Shown here: in pieces, positions 24,530 to 36,423 of the stretch
How the letters are laid out: every line of letters starts with the position of its first letter
Numbering within the stretch: the stretch's first letter is position 1
DNA from: Stenogyne calaminthoides
Lineage: Eukaryota; Streptophyta; Magnoliopsida; Lamiales; Lamiaceae
Direction: 5' to 3'
DNA length: 64,000 bases
Assembly: GCA_037126765.1 (NCBI GenBank)
Contig: JBBCBC010000037.1
Location: forward strand, 11,289,263-11,353,262
The notes under the pieces: generated by a model
Seen by the model: only the letters and a program-made list of their open reading frames with translations
Told to the model about the DNA's origin: nothing
The model's database searches: none
Program-made: the position numbers and the translations under genes

Positions 24530-25902
24530 CACTACAAAATAAGAGTCATTTAAAGATGGTTTTAACGAGGGATTCCTCTTTAGAGATGGTTTTAACGAGG
24601 GAAATAATCCCTCTTTAAAATGATCATCAAGAACTGTTTAACGAAGGAAAAAAAAACACTCGGCAAAACGCGAGGGATTTATCGAGGACTGACATGTGTC
24701 AGAATTATCGAGGGTAGAAATCCCTCGCCAAAGTTCGGGGCACAGCCCCTCACAAAAGCCCTCGTTAAGTCCATTCCCAAATTCACTCCATTCCATTCCA
24801 TTTGTATATTTATTTAAAAAAAAAAAGAAATTACAAGCGTTAATAATTAATCTTCAAACGTCAATAATTAATCTTCAAACAACTCACTCCATTCCACTTA
24901 TCTTATTATTATAATTACAAATTTATAGATCCACGCCCAAATTCAACACACATCATACACACACAATAACAAAATTACAAACCACACAAAATCAAACCGA
25001 AATTCCTCATCCTTAATTGCCTTCACCTCATGTTTCTTCACTCCCTCCTTAAGAACAACAATAGTGAGCACACCGTTCTCCATAGTTGCCTAAATCTGAT
25101 CTAGCTTCGCGTTCTCCGGTAGGCGGAATTGGCGGCGGAACTTGCCGGAGCTCCTCTCAACGCGGTGCCATGTGTCGATCTTCTCCTCCTTCACCATTCT
25201 GCGCCTCGACCAGAGGGGCGTCCCGCCTTGAACACGTCGCCTTCGTGCCTCTCCTTCCAGTCGATTTATGCGTGGCGAATCATACCGCCCTTTGTCGCCA
25301 CGGAGATCTTGAAGTTGCGGATCGCGAACCGATTCTTGCAGACGAAGGATAACAGTCGAAAACTCGCAGAATCAATGACATTGTCGATCTCTAATCACCA
25401 GATTTGGTGAAATTTGATTATGAACTTGTGAGAAGTTGATGATTTAGGGATTTTTTTGCGCTGCTATTTGGTATCTGGTTTGTGAAAGAGGAATTGGAGG
25501 TATTTATTTATAAATTTGAAAATTGCATTTCTTATTTTGGTTAATTGAATGCTTCGAAGAGTTTAGAGGGTTCAAGAAAAGAAAATTTGCCGAGGGTTTA
25601 TAACCCTCGTTAAATGAAATACTTATCTGGCACCGTGCAAAGTGTTGTTGACCGCTCAGTGGGCGAGGGTTTTTTGAAATTGGCGAGGGTTTTAAACCCT
25701 TGCTAAAAGTACGTCTATCTCGGCGAGGGTTATAAACCCTTGCTAAAAGTCGCGCCGACATTTGGCGAGACTTATAACCCTCGTCAATTTTAAACACTCG
25801 TTAAAACACTGAATCAAATCCCTCTTTAAAACGCTCGTGAATTAAATAGGGTTTCTATCCCCTCTTTAATTACCCTCGTTAAATCAGCTATATTTTGTAG
25901 TG
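24530..25902. mobile_element. Non-autonomous CACTA (En/Spm) element nested in hAT
   Basis: Ends CACTACAAAATA and its inverted copy TATTTTGTAGTG are flanked by a 3-bp AAA duplication. Subterminal regions carry many copies of CGAGGG / CCCTCG motifs such as TTTTAACGAGGGA at the left and GGCGAGGGTT / ACCCTCGTTAAA at the right, as CACTA elements do. It is 1,373 bp with no transposase. The middle holds a heat-shock-protein gene fragment. Confidence 0.9.
25010..25295 (-). pseudogene. Captured class I small heat-shock protein (HSP20) fragment
   Basis: On the minus strand, segments in order read DWKERHEGDVFKA, then KEEKIDTWHRVERSSGKF, then FRLPENAKLDQI, then ATMENGVLTIVVLKEGVKK. These are the alpha-crystallin-domain landmarks of class I cytosolic sHSPs, including the WHRVERSSGKF and FRLPEN blocks and the GVLT motif. 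A stop precedes DWKE, another follows LDQI, and part of the domain between FKA and KEE is deleted, so it is not translatable as one protein. It lies wholly inside the CACTA element and is more GC-rich than its surroundings. Confidence 0.8.
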
Positions 25903-26021
25903 AAAATTTACATGCGAAATCCATATCGCATAGTTAAAAAATGCGATATATCCGTGATATTTCACTATATTTTCATCCCTGATATAGATATATAAACTGT
26001 TGTTATCTTGCATAATATACT

Positions 26022-26090
26022 TGCTAGCTGAATTGGTCATGCTGTTGTAGTAATAAGTTGAAGGTCCTGGGTTTGGATCCGAGCAACCAC
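26022..26090 (+). repeat. tRNA-like sequence (tRNA relic or SINE head)
   Basis: TTGCTAGCTGAATTGGTCAT resembles a tRNA A-box region and AAGGTCCTGGGTTTGGATCC resembles a T-arm with a degenerate B box, at roughly tRNA spacing. No clover-leaf acceptor stem is clear. It could be a decayed tRNA or the head of a SINE. Confidence 0.4.
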
Positions 26091-26142
26091 TTAAATTTTG
26101 CATTTTTGACATTTATTTTTCTTAGGGCTATCTCATTTTTTT

Positions 26143-26433
26143 TATGAGTCACTCTCCTGTGCACCTCATGCAATTTGATTCAATTTTAATTTGGATGAAC
26201 TATGCACTCTAAACCCTAACCCCTAAATAATGAACCCTAAATCCTAAATAATGAACCCCGGAAAAAAAAAAACTCTAAAAAAAAAAAACTTTAAAACTGA
26301 AATTAAAATTAAAAGAAAACTAAAATTGAAAAAAAAAAAAAATTAAAACTGAAAAAAAAAAGAAAAAAAACTCCTAAAATTAAATTGCACAAAATCAATT
26401 TAGTGCAAATGGTGCACAAGAGAATTTGTTTTT
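26143..26433. mobile_element. Foldback element with telomere-like motifs inside
   Basis: CTCTCCTGTGCACCTCATGC near 26151 is mirrored by GTGCAAATGGTGCACAAGAG near 26405. The interior has A-rich runs and a short degenerate series of CCCTAAA/CCCTAAT units (26211-26262). No ORF. Confidence 0.45.
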
Positions 26434-27980
26434 TTTTTAATTTTATTTTTTGTGCCCCCGCCATGTAATATTTCTGGATCCGTCCCTAATGTTGATTTCA
26501 AATTTTTATGGCGTTATTTTTTTTTTTTTTGAAAGAACGTTATTTTATTATTGGAATAAATCAAGTTGTAAAATTTATCATCGTTCACTATTTTGAATTT
26601 TTGAGGTGCATTATATCATCCATCATTTGGCATGGATGATGACAGACGGTAAAATCCTGAAAGTGTAAGTTAAATCTTACGTTCATTATTAGAAAACATG
26701 TGTCAATTTTTGCCTTATTGAACTAGCTTTGATAATAATAATAACTGAAAAGTGATAACTTCTCCTTAATTGAGCTGCGCCATTGTAATTTTTTTTAATT
26801 AATGTGGTCGAATATCAAAAAAGAGAAAATTGGAAATTAATGAATAAAAGATCTCATCGTATCTCAATTTCTCAACTCCATGCATGTAATATCCCGCGAA
26901 AAAAATTCGTGGAAGCATCTTTCACGCTTGGAATTGTGCTTTATTATTCATGGACGGTAGGATTTTTATATCTTCGAAGCATCCACAATGGTTCATCCAA
27001 TGAGTGTTTAATCAATTAAATGGATAAAATTTGGTGTTTAAAACATTTGTGGGTATTCATTAAATTAGAGAGAGAGTGTCATCCATCCAATTAAATAAAA
27101 TGGAGAGAGAAAATATATTTTTGGAGAAAATCAGGTAGAAATAAGGTGAATGTGGGGCCACAAAATGTGTATTGATATGGATGAATGATTAATAAATTAT
27201 TGTAAGAGTGTGTTTAAATAATTGAATTTTTTAAAAATTAGTGATGTGGAGATAATGTGTAGAAGAGAGTAGATAAATCCATCCATTGTGAATTTACAAG
27301 TGTCTTAAATCGTCATCATGACTGCAAATGTGTCGTAAGCGTAAAGAGAACAACGTTTACTATAAAATTTAATACTTCATTAATTAATGTAGTACACTTA
27401 AACTCTTCGATCCATTTGATTATTCATTCATAAAAACTCAGCCGCAATCTTGCCTCAGTTTCACACATATTAATAATTCCAGTTATCAATTCGTTGAACA
27501 TGAACACACAATTACTCCTACTATATATATTTACTACCATTCTAAAAGAATGAGCATATACCAACGGAAGTATATGTATGCTGATTGCTGTGTGTAATAA
27601 TAACCCCAAATATATGAAAAAGACACGACATATTAGACAATTCTTTGTATGAAAAAGTACGGGATCTTTCACTCTAAGGTAAAAAAAATGAGAAAATTAC
27701 GTACAATATGCAAAAATTACGTTGCACTTTAGTATTTAATTTGAACTAAAGTGCAAATCATTTTTTGCAAAATGTATTTTAGAGTAATTTTCCCCAGAAT
27801 TTTGTACGTTAGAGTATTTTTCCCAAAAAATATAACCATATAATTTAATTTAGTACGTGATTTTTCAAAGTTCAATTATATATTAAAGTATTTAACTGAA
27901 AAATGTCGATCATGATACCTCAACGTGATAATTGCATTATTAAACGAAAAAATCGAAGTTCTACACTGGTTACAATTTAA
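26434..27980. other. Intergenic, AT-rich
   Basis: No gene is supported. A possible decayed MITE spans about 26982-27292, with CATCCACAATGG at the left and CCATCCATTGTG at the right as imperfect inverted ends. Short open frames at 26804-27019 and 27424-27672 have no recognisable domain. Confidence 0.4.
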
Positions 27981-28234
27981 GGGCCCGATTGGTATGACTA
28001 TGAAATGTTAATGGTAATGTGTATCATTGAGGGATCAATCAATAAGAGTTATTGATTGCATTGTTATTGTTTGGTTACAACATCAACAATGAATATCATG
28101 AGAGGTGAGTTGAGTAGATGAGGGCAATCAATTGCTTACTTCTATTCCCATTACCAATGTATCAAACCTACCAAGCAACATCAATAGAATTAATTTTCAT
28201 TACCCACTTCCATTACCCCCAATCAAACGGGCCC
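27981..28234. mobile_element. 254-bp PIF/Harbinger-like MITE
   Basis: Ends GGGCCCGATTGG and (inverted) GGGCCCGTTTGATTGG lie inside TAA/TAA (27978-27980 and 28235-28237). Internal inverted similarity continues (GGTAATG / CATTACC). Non-coding. Confidence 0.75.
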
Positions 28235-28635
28235 TAAAAATCGTCGCGTCCAGGGATTAACAAGTCGTACAATTAAAAAATTTGTATTCAAGATAATTAG
28301 ATAATCATTTTTTATTTCTTGCTTACTTGTGTATATATTTACTTAATTATTTAGTACTACTTAATTTGGTATTGAAAACGACAAGTCTTGGTTTCTCAGT
28401 TTTTTTTTTTTTTTTTATCTAGACTTGGTCTCTGATCAGTTGATAGCTTAAGCCAAAAGATTAGCAACAATAGACATATATGTATTCTTTAATTGCTAAA
28501 TATTTGTTCCACATAAAATAATTAACGTGACATTATTTTTTTAGTTTGTTTAAATCAAAGAAGAAATTATGCTCACTCATGGGACTTCATTTTTTGTCAT
28601 CATACATGCTAAGTCCATATATTACTAATTTACTA
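28235..28635. other. Intergenic between MITEs
   Basis: AT-rich spacer with a T-run at about 28401. No gene or further element recognised. Confidence 0.4.
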
Positions 28636-28834
28636 TTCCCTCCGTCCCAATATTACTGCAATATTTATCTTATTGAGACGTCCCAACATGACTGCAACAC
28701 TATTAAAAAGGAAACAAATATAATATTAATACACTCACAACACCCTTATTTTATTCCACTCAAACCCACTTTATCCCACTTTCCTTAGTTTGCGGTCCGA
28801 TTTCTATGTTGCAATACTCCTGGGACGGAGGGAG
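28636..28834. mobile_element. Stowaway-like MITE
   Basis: Left end TTCCCTCCGTCCCAATATTA and right end TCCTGGGACGGAGGGAG form the classic Stowaway terminus. TA flanks both sides (28634-28635 and 28835-28836). About 199 bp. Confidence 0.8.
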
Positions 28835-28878
28835 TATTTATTTATCAATTAATTGATCAAGATATGACTTCCAACTTA

Positions 28879-29596
28879 GGGGGTGTTTGGCACAACTTAT
28901 AAGCTCTTTAAAACAGCTTATAAACTGTTTAGAAACTTATATGTTCATTAATTTTGTTTGGTAAAATAAAATGTCTAATATCTTATAAGATCTAAAAATA
29001 TGCTCCAAAAAAATAAGTTGGGATATCCCAACTTATTTTACAAAAATTAAATAAGCTCGATCATATCTCAACTCATCCAGGCCCAAACTCGGTCTGAATT
29101 CAATCCAACCCGGCCCGTTTTTTATTTTCGCAAAAAAAAATAATAAATAAATAAATTTTCTAAAAAAAATTTGGAAAAAAAAAATTATTTTCTGAAAAAA
29201 AAATATTTTTTTCTGGGAAAATATATTTATTTTCGAAAAAAAAAATTACTTTGAAAAAAAAATATTTTGAAAAAAAAAATTATTTTCTGGATTTTTTTTT
29301 AATATTTTCGATTTTTTTCTAAAAAAAATATTTATTTTCGAAATTTTTTTTTCTGGAAAAAAAATATTATTAAAAAAGTCGAAAAAAAAATATGTTTTGG
29401 AAAATTATATTAATTTTAAAATTAAAAAATAGTAGTAGTTTTTAAAAATTACTATTAATGAACTTATAAGTTTTATTAGTCAAACACTTTAACAACTTAT
29501 AAGTTACTTAAAAATTACATCTTATAAGCTCTCAAAACAACTTATAAGATATTAGAGCTTATAAGATATTTAAAATAAACTTAGCCAAACAGGCCC
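28879..29596. mobile_element. 718-bp PIF/Harbinger-like MITE
   Basis: Ends GGGGGTGTTTGGC and (inverted) GGGCCTGTTTGGC are flanked by TTA/TTA. Subterminal ACTTATAAGCTCT motifs occur at both ends in inverted orientation. The interior is a long low-complexity A/T region of repeated ATTTTCTGGAAAAAAA-like units. Diverged relatives of the subterminal motif occur near 3240-3320. Confidence 0.8.
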
Positions 29597-29742
29597 TTAG
29601 TTGATTTTTTTTTTTTTTGAACAGAGAAAAAAAAACAATAAAGGGGAGCACAAGGGATACTTCAATCCTTACAATGTTAAAATACACCTTCCCTACAAAA
29701 TTCCTCAACCCTAAGTCATTGCTACCATTAACAAAAACACAG

Positions 29743-30627
29743 TTATCTCGTCACAAAGAGCTCACCACAACATTTCATAGGATCGTCTAACCACTCTAAA
29801 AATGACACCGCCTTAAACTCTATGAATCCAACAGATAACCACGACCATAATCTACCTTTAATCTCCTCAATTATCTTACTAATTGGGGCTTTTATGTCGT
29901 TGAAAATCGCCTCGATTCTGCAGTTCCATATCGTCCAATTTATGCAGCTCCAGACCGTAGCTCCAATCCTCTTGAGTTTTCCGCTACCAAACATCCTGCC
30001 GAATTGAAGGAAATGCTCCGCTGGTGATGTCCACGAAATCGTTGTCCTCTTAACCCATTGAAATACCTTGTTCCAGATCTGAGTTGCAAGTTGGCACCCG
30101 AAGAAGATATGTGCAATGCTCTCTTCGTCTGCTTCACACAAACTGCACAGATTGCCACCATTTGTCAAGCTGATGTTTTTTGCAATTACGTTGTCCTTTG
30201 TAGGGAGCCTTTGATGAAGCAATTGCCAAATGATAGCTTGAGTCCGTCTCGGGGCAAAACTCCTCCACACGAGCTTGAACGCCTTTTGAGACTGTTGTCC
30301 AACTGTGATGATCGAACCTCCAGGAAGATTTGAGCTTGAGTATGCCACTTTTGTTGAATACACACCGTATGGTGCGTGCCTCCAACTCCAATAGTCTCCC
30401 GAGCCTTGTTGAATCTGCACCGTATTAAGACATGTCAATAACTCATTAAAAAAAGACTCGTCCCTCGCTCTTAACTCACGACTCCACTTTAAATCCCAAA
30501 CCCACCCATTTGGACCCCACAAACCACACTCACTCACCATACTCTCTTTTTGACAGCTAATCCTATACAACCGATTAAACTTGTTTCTGAAAGACTCATC
30601 CCCCACCCAAGACTCATCCCAGAACAT
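29743..30627 (-). pseudogene. LINE ORF2 C-terminal zf-RVT region
   Basis: An open frame of 294 codons. It contains a Trp-rich segment (WSWRHAPYGVYSTKVAYSS), then WRSFAPRRTQAIIWQLLHQRLPT, then CSLCEADEESIAHIFFGC, a Cys/His zinc-binding motif typical of plant LINE C-termini. It ends at the element's 3' region. It is the downstream part of the LINE coding region, separated from the RT by the LTR insertion. Confidence 0.8.
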
Positions 30628-30800
30628 AGTGCTCTCTCCATTACTCAGAATTTTGACGAACTCTCTACGAAGCCCCTCACCACTCGGACCCCAATATATG
30701 CTACAAATATCTGACCACCACCCCTACCTCTAGCCCCATTTGACCTGCCCTCACTGACACCTCTCACAAGAGACCCGAACCCCCCATACTTAGACCTAAT

Positions 30801-32640
30801 TGTTGGGATAACTTATGTCAGGATCTATCGGGATGACCTCATAAACACAAATTTAAATTAACAATTATTACTAGCATGAATTTACCTAAATGAATTCAAA
30901 TAATAATTAATCCAACAACAACATGCAAATAATATTTCAAGTAAAAGATCCTAGCATGCAGAATTTCTAGGAGTTTACGTAAACGTACCCGTTGGAGAGA
31001 CGATCTGAGACAGACATGATCAAGTATCTGGATACCCACCAAAAGTCCTTCTCAAGTATTCCCAAGTCCTCGTCCAATAACCCCGGTGGAAGGTTCTCCG
31101 ATGAACGATTTATAAAACAAGGAAAATAAAATATTATTGCACCACCTTTGTGGATTTCTAATATTTCCAATGCATGGAACAATAGTTGGAGATGAAAAAT
31201 TAATCCCCTATATATAAGAGGAGGGGGGGTTCAAAATATTGGGCACTATTAGGGCTAGGAAAGATCTTTTCTTGATCTCCAAGAAATCTTGAATATATCC
31301 AATATATTCTTCTTTCCATGTGTATTTTTCCACAAAAATCTCACACCCTTATTTAACCTATTTTTATCTCGAAAATTTCAAGAAGAATTTCAAGATTGGA
31401 TCTTTCTTGAATTTATGAAATATTCTTGTATTCCAAGAATACATATCTTCCATAAAATCTTTCCAAGAAAATCTTTCTTCCATTTTTTATACATTATTTT
31501 CGAAAATTCCCTATTAAAGAAGCCAAGTGGGAGTTTTCTTGAATTTATGGGATAATCTTGTATTCCAAGAATACATTATCGCTTTTCCATAAAATCTTTT
31601 CAAGAAAAATCTCCCCCCTCTTTCTTTAATTATTTTCGAAAATATTGAGGAAATATTGCAACAATAATTTATTTTATTTTAAGCACTTTTTATTTATTGG
31701 ACTTTAATTGGGCTACTTGAGGGGCCTTTAGGAGAATTAAGATGGACCTTCCAATGGACTTCTGAATTCCAATATTGAGCCACAATATAATTCAGCCCAT
31801 TAATATTAATTAATACCACTATATAATTAATATTGCACTATCCAATCTTAACCCATATTACGGTAATATGACTCCCGGTTATTATTTCCCGTGTTTAAGA
31901 TTATTTAGTCAATTAATTAATTAAGCCACTGAAAATCTTTATATTAATTAATATCTTTATCCTTGGAGTAAGGACAGTCCAGCTTTATTATCCATACCGA
32001 AAAATTAATTCAACTTGCAAGATTTGGTATGATAAAGGTTCCGGGCCCACCAAGGGGACCAATCAAGCAAGACTTTTGCAAGCACACGATTCTCTTTATT
32101 AATTTAGCAACTGTTGTGCAATTAATATTATTGCCCAAGATATAGGTTATCGAAGTCGCAATGATTCTCTTCCCATTTATAAGTCAAAGCAATAACTACT
32201 AATCGCACACAATCCTTATTAAGTGACAAAAATTAAGAAATCAACAACCACTGAGATCTAACTCTTCATCCCTTAAGTTAGTGCAAATGAGTTTATCCTC
32301 TGTGTAGGTCCGCTTCAGCGCATCGAATGCACTAGTGTAATCTCTTGGTCAAGACAAGTCAATCTGAGCCTTACACATCAACTTCTACCAATATGTTGTT
32401 CGGATCTATCTAAGTTGTGAAACACGCACTCGTATACAAGGAACTGTTAACGTGATCTTCTGTGATCTGGTATCACCACGTTAACTAAAATGTAACGCTT
32501 GCTACGAACGGTTTGCAATAAATATATATAACATTCAATCATATTTAAAGCAACAGTGATAAACAATTTATTTCAGTAAATAAGTGTTTAATACATAGGT
32601 TATACAAAGTAAAAACATACTTTCACGTATAACCCCAACA
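30801..32640. mobile_element. Solo-LTR-like element, about 1.84 kb, family member 1
   Basis: It begins TGTTGGGATAAC and ends ATAACCCCAACA, the TG...CA ends of an LTR with short inverted termini. The flanking 5 bp are CTAAT and CAAAT, a duplication with one change. It splits the LINE coding sequence: WARVI lies on one side and RSKYGGFGSL on the other. No gag or pol is present. A second copy of the same family is at 50577-52506. Internal landmarks shared by both include GGGGCCTTTAGGAGAATTAA. Confidence 0.75.
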
Positions 32641-32644
32641 CAAA

Positions 32645-34447
32645 TCACCCGAGCCCACAGACTTGAAGGATCATTAAGGAACCTCCAAATCCATTTACCC
32701 AACAATGACAGATTAAATCGAGAAAGATCCAGAATACCCAGTCCCCCACTATTCTTCTCATTGCAAATAGTGTTCAACCCCCCCCCCCCCCACACAAGAA
32801 ATTTCTCTGAAGGCTAACAATATCTTTCAACGTCTTTTTGGGTAGACGATTAAAGGATAAACTATAAATCGGGATAGCAGAGAGAACCGCTTGAATTAGA
32901 GTAATATGGCCGCCGAAAGAGATATTTTTATCATTCCACTTCGCCAATCTTCGCCTAATTCTATCCACTAACTTGGACCACGACTCCAACTTCCTATGAT
33001 TGACCCCAACGTTCAAGCCTAGATATGAGATAGGCAGTTTCAAGACATCACACAAGAGTACATCAGCCATACTATTCACCCTTTTGTGATCCACATTTAC
33101 GCCCACAATGCTGCTTTTGTTAAAATTCACCCATAGACCATAAACGATTTCAGAGAATTATGCAAAATGTATTTGATCGAACGGACATTTTCCAACTTTC
33201 CGGGGCATATAAAAATGGTGTCGTCCGCATATTGGAGATGCGAGATACGTACCTTTTCCTTACCGATCTTTGCCGGTTCAAGTATACCGATTTCCATCGC
33301 ATTTGCCATCAATAAGTGGAGTCCCTCGGCTGCAATCAAGTACAAGAAAGGGGATAACGGGTCGCCTTGTCTTAGCCCTTTCTCGAATTTAAACTCTCTT
33401 GTCTTAGCCCTTTCTCTAATCCAACCTCTCCATTTTGCACCAAACTTCATGCCAATCATCATGTCCTCCAAAAAATGCCAGTCCACCGAGTCGTAAGCTT
33501 TTTCAAAATCAACTTTAAAGATCACTCTGTCTAATTTCTTCTTTCTGGCTTCATCAATTACTTCATTCAGAATCACTATACCACGAGAATCTGTCTCCCA
33601 GCTAAGAAGGCTGATTGTGTATCTGATATCACCTCACCAAGTATTCTGCTCAATCTGGCTGCCAAAGTTTTGGAGATGATTTTGTAGAGGCTCCCGACAA
33701 GAGATATGGGCCGGAAGTCGTTCAGAGATTGGCTGGAATCTGATTTTGGGATAAGAACAATAAACGACGGGTTCATGCCCCGGACAAACTTGCCATTCCG
33801 ATGAAATTCAGCCATCATCCCCATTATTTCTGTCTTTAGCAAGTCCCAATAAGCTCTGATAAAAACAAAAGAAAATCCATCAGGCCCAGGGCTTTTGTTG
33901 GCGTCACAGTCCCAAACGGCTTTTTTAACTTCCTCCTCGGTGAAGCTTGCCTCCAGAAAACTGTTCCCGACTTTGTTGTGAAACAAATCAGAGGGGAGGG
34001 CAGCCGCTGAGCTAAAATGGTTTTTTAAATGTTGATAAACCCAGTCTCTAACGCCCTCCACCGAGTCAGTCCATGTGTTGTTCACCACTAAGCCATCTAT
34101 CTCATTGGTTTTATATCTCCTTTTCACCCAGTTATGAAAGAACTTGGAGTTCGCATCTCCTTCAACTATCCAATTAGCCTTAGCTTTTTGGTATAGGTCC
34201 CCTTCTTTTAGATGGAGACATCTCAATAGTTCCGCCATGCATTTTTTCCTTAGGATAATTTCAGATTCATCAAGTCCCATTGCATCATCCAGATTATCAA
34301 GACACTCCAATTCAAGAGTTTTATCATCCAAACAACCATTTTCTTGTCAAACAAACCTGATAATTCGTCCAATCGAACTCTTTGTTGATGAGATCCTTTG
34401 TTGAAGAATCTAAAAGGAGTTGGGCCCCAGTTACGAGATGTTGCCAA
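32645..34447 (-). pseudogene. LINE reverse transcriptase region, degenerate
   Basis: Successive frames on the minus strand carry RT blocks in order: SPGPDGFSFVFIRAYWD, FRPISLVGSLYKIISKTLA, QSAFLAGRQI, VDFEKAYDSVDW, LRQGDPLSPFLY, and the catalytic LQYADDTIF, then the thumb region LPISYLGLNVG. The frame changes near 33576 and 33127. At 32780-32793 a run of about 14 C (plus strand) replaces about 15 expected residues between RNFL and NTICNEKNSGGLGI. Confidence 0.85.
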
Positions 34448-34450
34448 TCA

Positions 34451-36376
34451 TTCTAGTTCTCCGATTTCATTTCATCTATTTTTTTTGTTAAAATTGTTGA
34501 TTTCTTTCATCTATTTTTTGTTAAAATTGTTGTTTTTTTGGAGTGAAAGAATTAAGTAGAACATCACAGTGAAAGAGGTAACGCGAGCAAGCCGCAAATA
34601 TATAGAGGAGAAATCTCAGTTTATTCAATTCAAAAGTTAGTATTTCTTACATCATCAACTCCTATTAGGAAGGAGGCTAGCAACTCAAAACCCTATGAAT
34701 CCTTGCCAAAAATCAAATAATGCTAAGATATTAGTTCCAGAATAGCTAATTATTGTGCACAGGTTTCACTTTTGGTGTGGCTTTATGCAATCAAATTTAT
34801 CCATCAAGATCAAATGGCCATCATAAAGAATTTGTAAAATGTGACTTTGTTGTCCTTTTTTTAGTGTATATTATCACAAAAAATAAATAGAGGATTGAAT
34901 TAATTAATTCTCTTGAATTGTGCAAAATAACAATTATTTTAAAATAAAATTATTTTTCTAAAAATATAGTGGTAGTAAAACAGATCAAAATATAATTATA
35001 GTGAAACAGATCAGATCAAGGAGAAACATTTGTACTTAACAATTACTCACACACTTCTTTGTTAGATCATTTCACATGATCAGACACGTAATATTTGTCA
35101 ATCAATCCAAAAAGTAAGTAGAATTACACCAATGGTCGGCCCAATAATGCACGTAGGCTTTGGACTTTAAAGTTTAAATTAGTATGATCAAATTTTGAGA
35201 TGAATCATATTATACAAAATTTTGCTCGAACTTTAATTGAGGTATACAATTTAAACTATTTATCGCACATTGTAATTTAGTTTGGGTAAAAAATATATAA
35301 TTTAGATCATTAATCTCACGTTGAAATTGACTATTTACGCTTTGCAAGTGAATTAACCATCTTAATGATATAAAACATAAATTCATACTATTATTGAAAA
35401 CAGCAAATCATAACATGTTACATGAAAAGAGACCTTATAAGAAAAACATTCTTAAAGGCCTCTAAAACACTAACCAAATCCTTCAGCTACAAATTCCTGT
35501 CTCTCATCATCCACCAACATAAAAACCCTTTAAAACCCCCCTTTCAAACTCTAGCTAGCTAGGGTTTGATTGAGTGTTATACATAGAAAGGGAAAATACC
35601 TAAACTAAGCTATGAGGTAATTCACCTTACAACAGAAGGGTTAAAAAACATGGACATCAAAATGAACCATGAAAAAATATAGAGAAAAAAACCCTCCTTC
35701 AAAATGAACCCCATAGCAAAACTTCAACGGTGGATATCCAACAGGCCTTCGAGCTTGGAAATTGGCAAAACATTTTAAATCAAGATTCTGAAATTAAGTA
35801 GAACAACTAACTAGCTTGCATAATGTTACGTTTTTTATATTTTTTTGTAATTTTTGGTATTTGTTTGGGATTTTCTGGGAATAAATGTATATGCAGAATG
35901 TAAGGTAGATTGAATCTGAATATGAAGATTTGAAGATTAGGGTGAGTGTAAAGAGAGAGAGAGAGAGAGTTAGAGAGAGAGAGAGAAATTGGGACTAATT
36001 TTCTAATATTCCATATCCTTGGCATCGGCCACTGTTGTAACAACCTGTGGGGACCATCCCTTCTTGCAATTTTTAAAACATAAAGGACTGTAATTAAAAT
36101 AAGAGTAGCAGGACCATTAAATAAATAAAGGTCCAATCTGCTTAATTAATTACTTGGACCATCTGAATTAGTCCCAATAGGCATCCCTTTGTCCATAAGC
36201 AAATCGTGGTTCACTCCAGCTGTAATCCACATATCATTCAAACAAAGTTTAGCTCCCAAACCCTTTGACTTTTCCTCTTTTGCTTCGTCTTCATCAGAAA
36301 CCCTAAGCACGCCCCCCTTGTCTTCCATCAATCCCTTCGTGCTCGTAACACATAACTTCTTCATTTTATCACATGA
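34451..36376. other. Intergenic between LINE and bHLH gene
   Basis: Contains a short tandem duplication of TTTCATCTATTTTTTGTTAAAATTGTTG-like sequence (about 34474-34532) and a (GA)n tract at 35957-35984. Minus-strand frames 35807-36136 and 36146-36364 (the latter starting MKKLCVTSTKGLMEDKGG) show no domain I recognise. They may be chance or part of the bHLH 3' region. Confidence 0.45.
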
Positions 36377-36423
36377 TTAGTTTGAAAGCGCATCGCGTAA
36401 ATTCTTCACTACTTCCTTCATAT

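Larger units (their letters stand above)
23760..25981. mobile_element. Non-autonomous hAT element, split by a CACTA insertion
   Basis: The left end CAAGAATGAAAATATAG and right end (complement) CAGGGATGAAAATATAG match, and an exact 8-bp target duplication ATATAGAT flanks them (23752-23759 and 25982-25989). Eight-base duplications and CA(G)GG-type ends identify hAT elements. Removing the internal CACTA element leaves about 850 bp of AT-rich sequence with repeated GATATATC motifs and no transposase. Confidence 0.85.
29603..34450 (-). mobile_element. 5'-truncated L1-type LINE, interrupted by an LTR element
   Basis: On the minus strand the element starts at about 34447 (RNWGPTPFRFFN, the linker after the endonuclease domain), carries a reverse transcriptase and a C-terminal zinc-knuckle region, and ends in a poly(A) tail seen as the T-run 29603-29618 on the plus strand. 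It lacks ORF1 and the endonuclease, a typical 5' truncation. The reading frame has several breaks. An LTR element at 30801-32640 is inserted in it. The 3' end lies directly against the MITE ending at 29596. Confidence 0.85.

Noticed and set aside
26211..26262. Interstitial telomere array
   Set aside because: Only a few degenerate CCCTAAA-like units; too short and irregular to call a telomeric site.
32774..33130. Glycine-run peptide at the end of a LINE frame
   Set aside because: Translation of the poly-C tract, not a genuine glycine-rich domain.
36146..36364. 72-codon minus-strand frame starting MKKLCVTSTKG next to the bHLH gene
   Set aside because: Reads somewhat like protein but matches nothing I know and has no supporting neighbours; left inside the intergenic entry.
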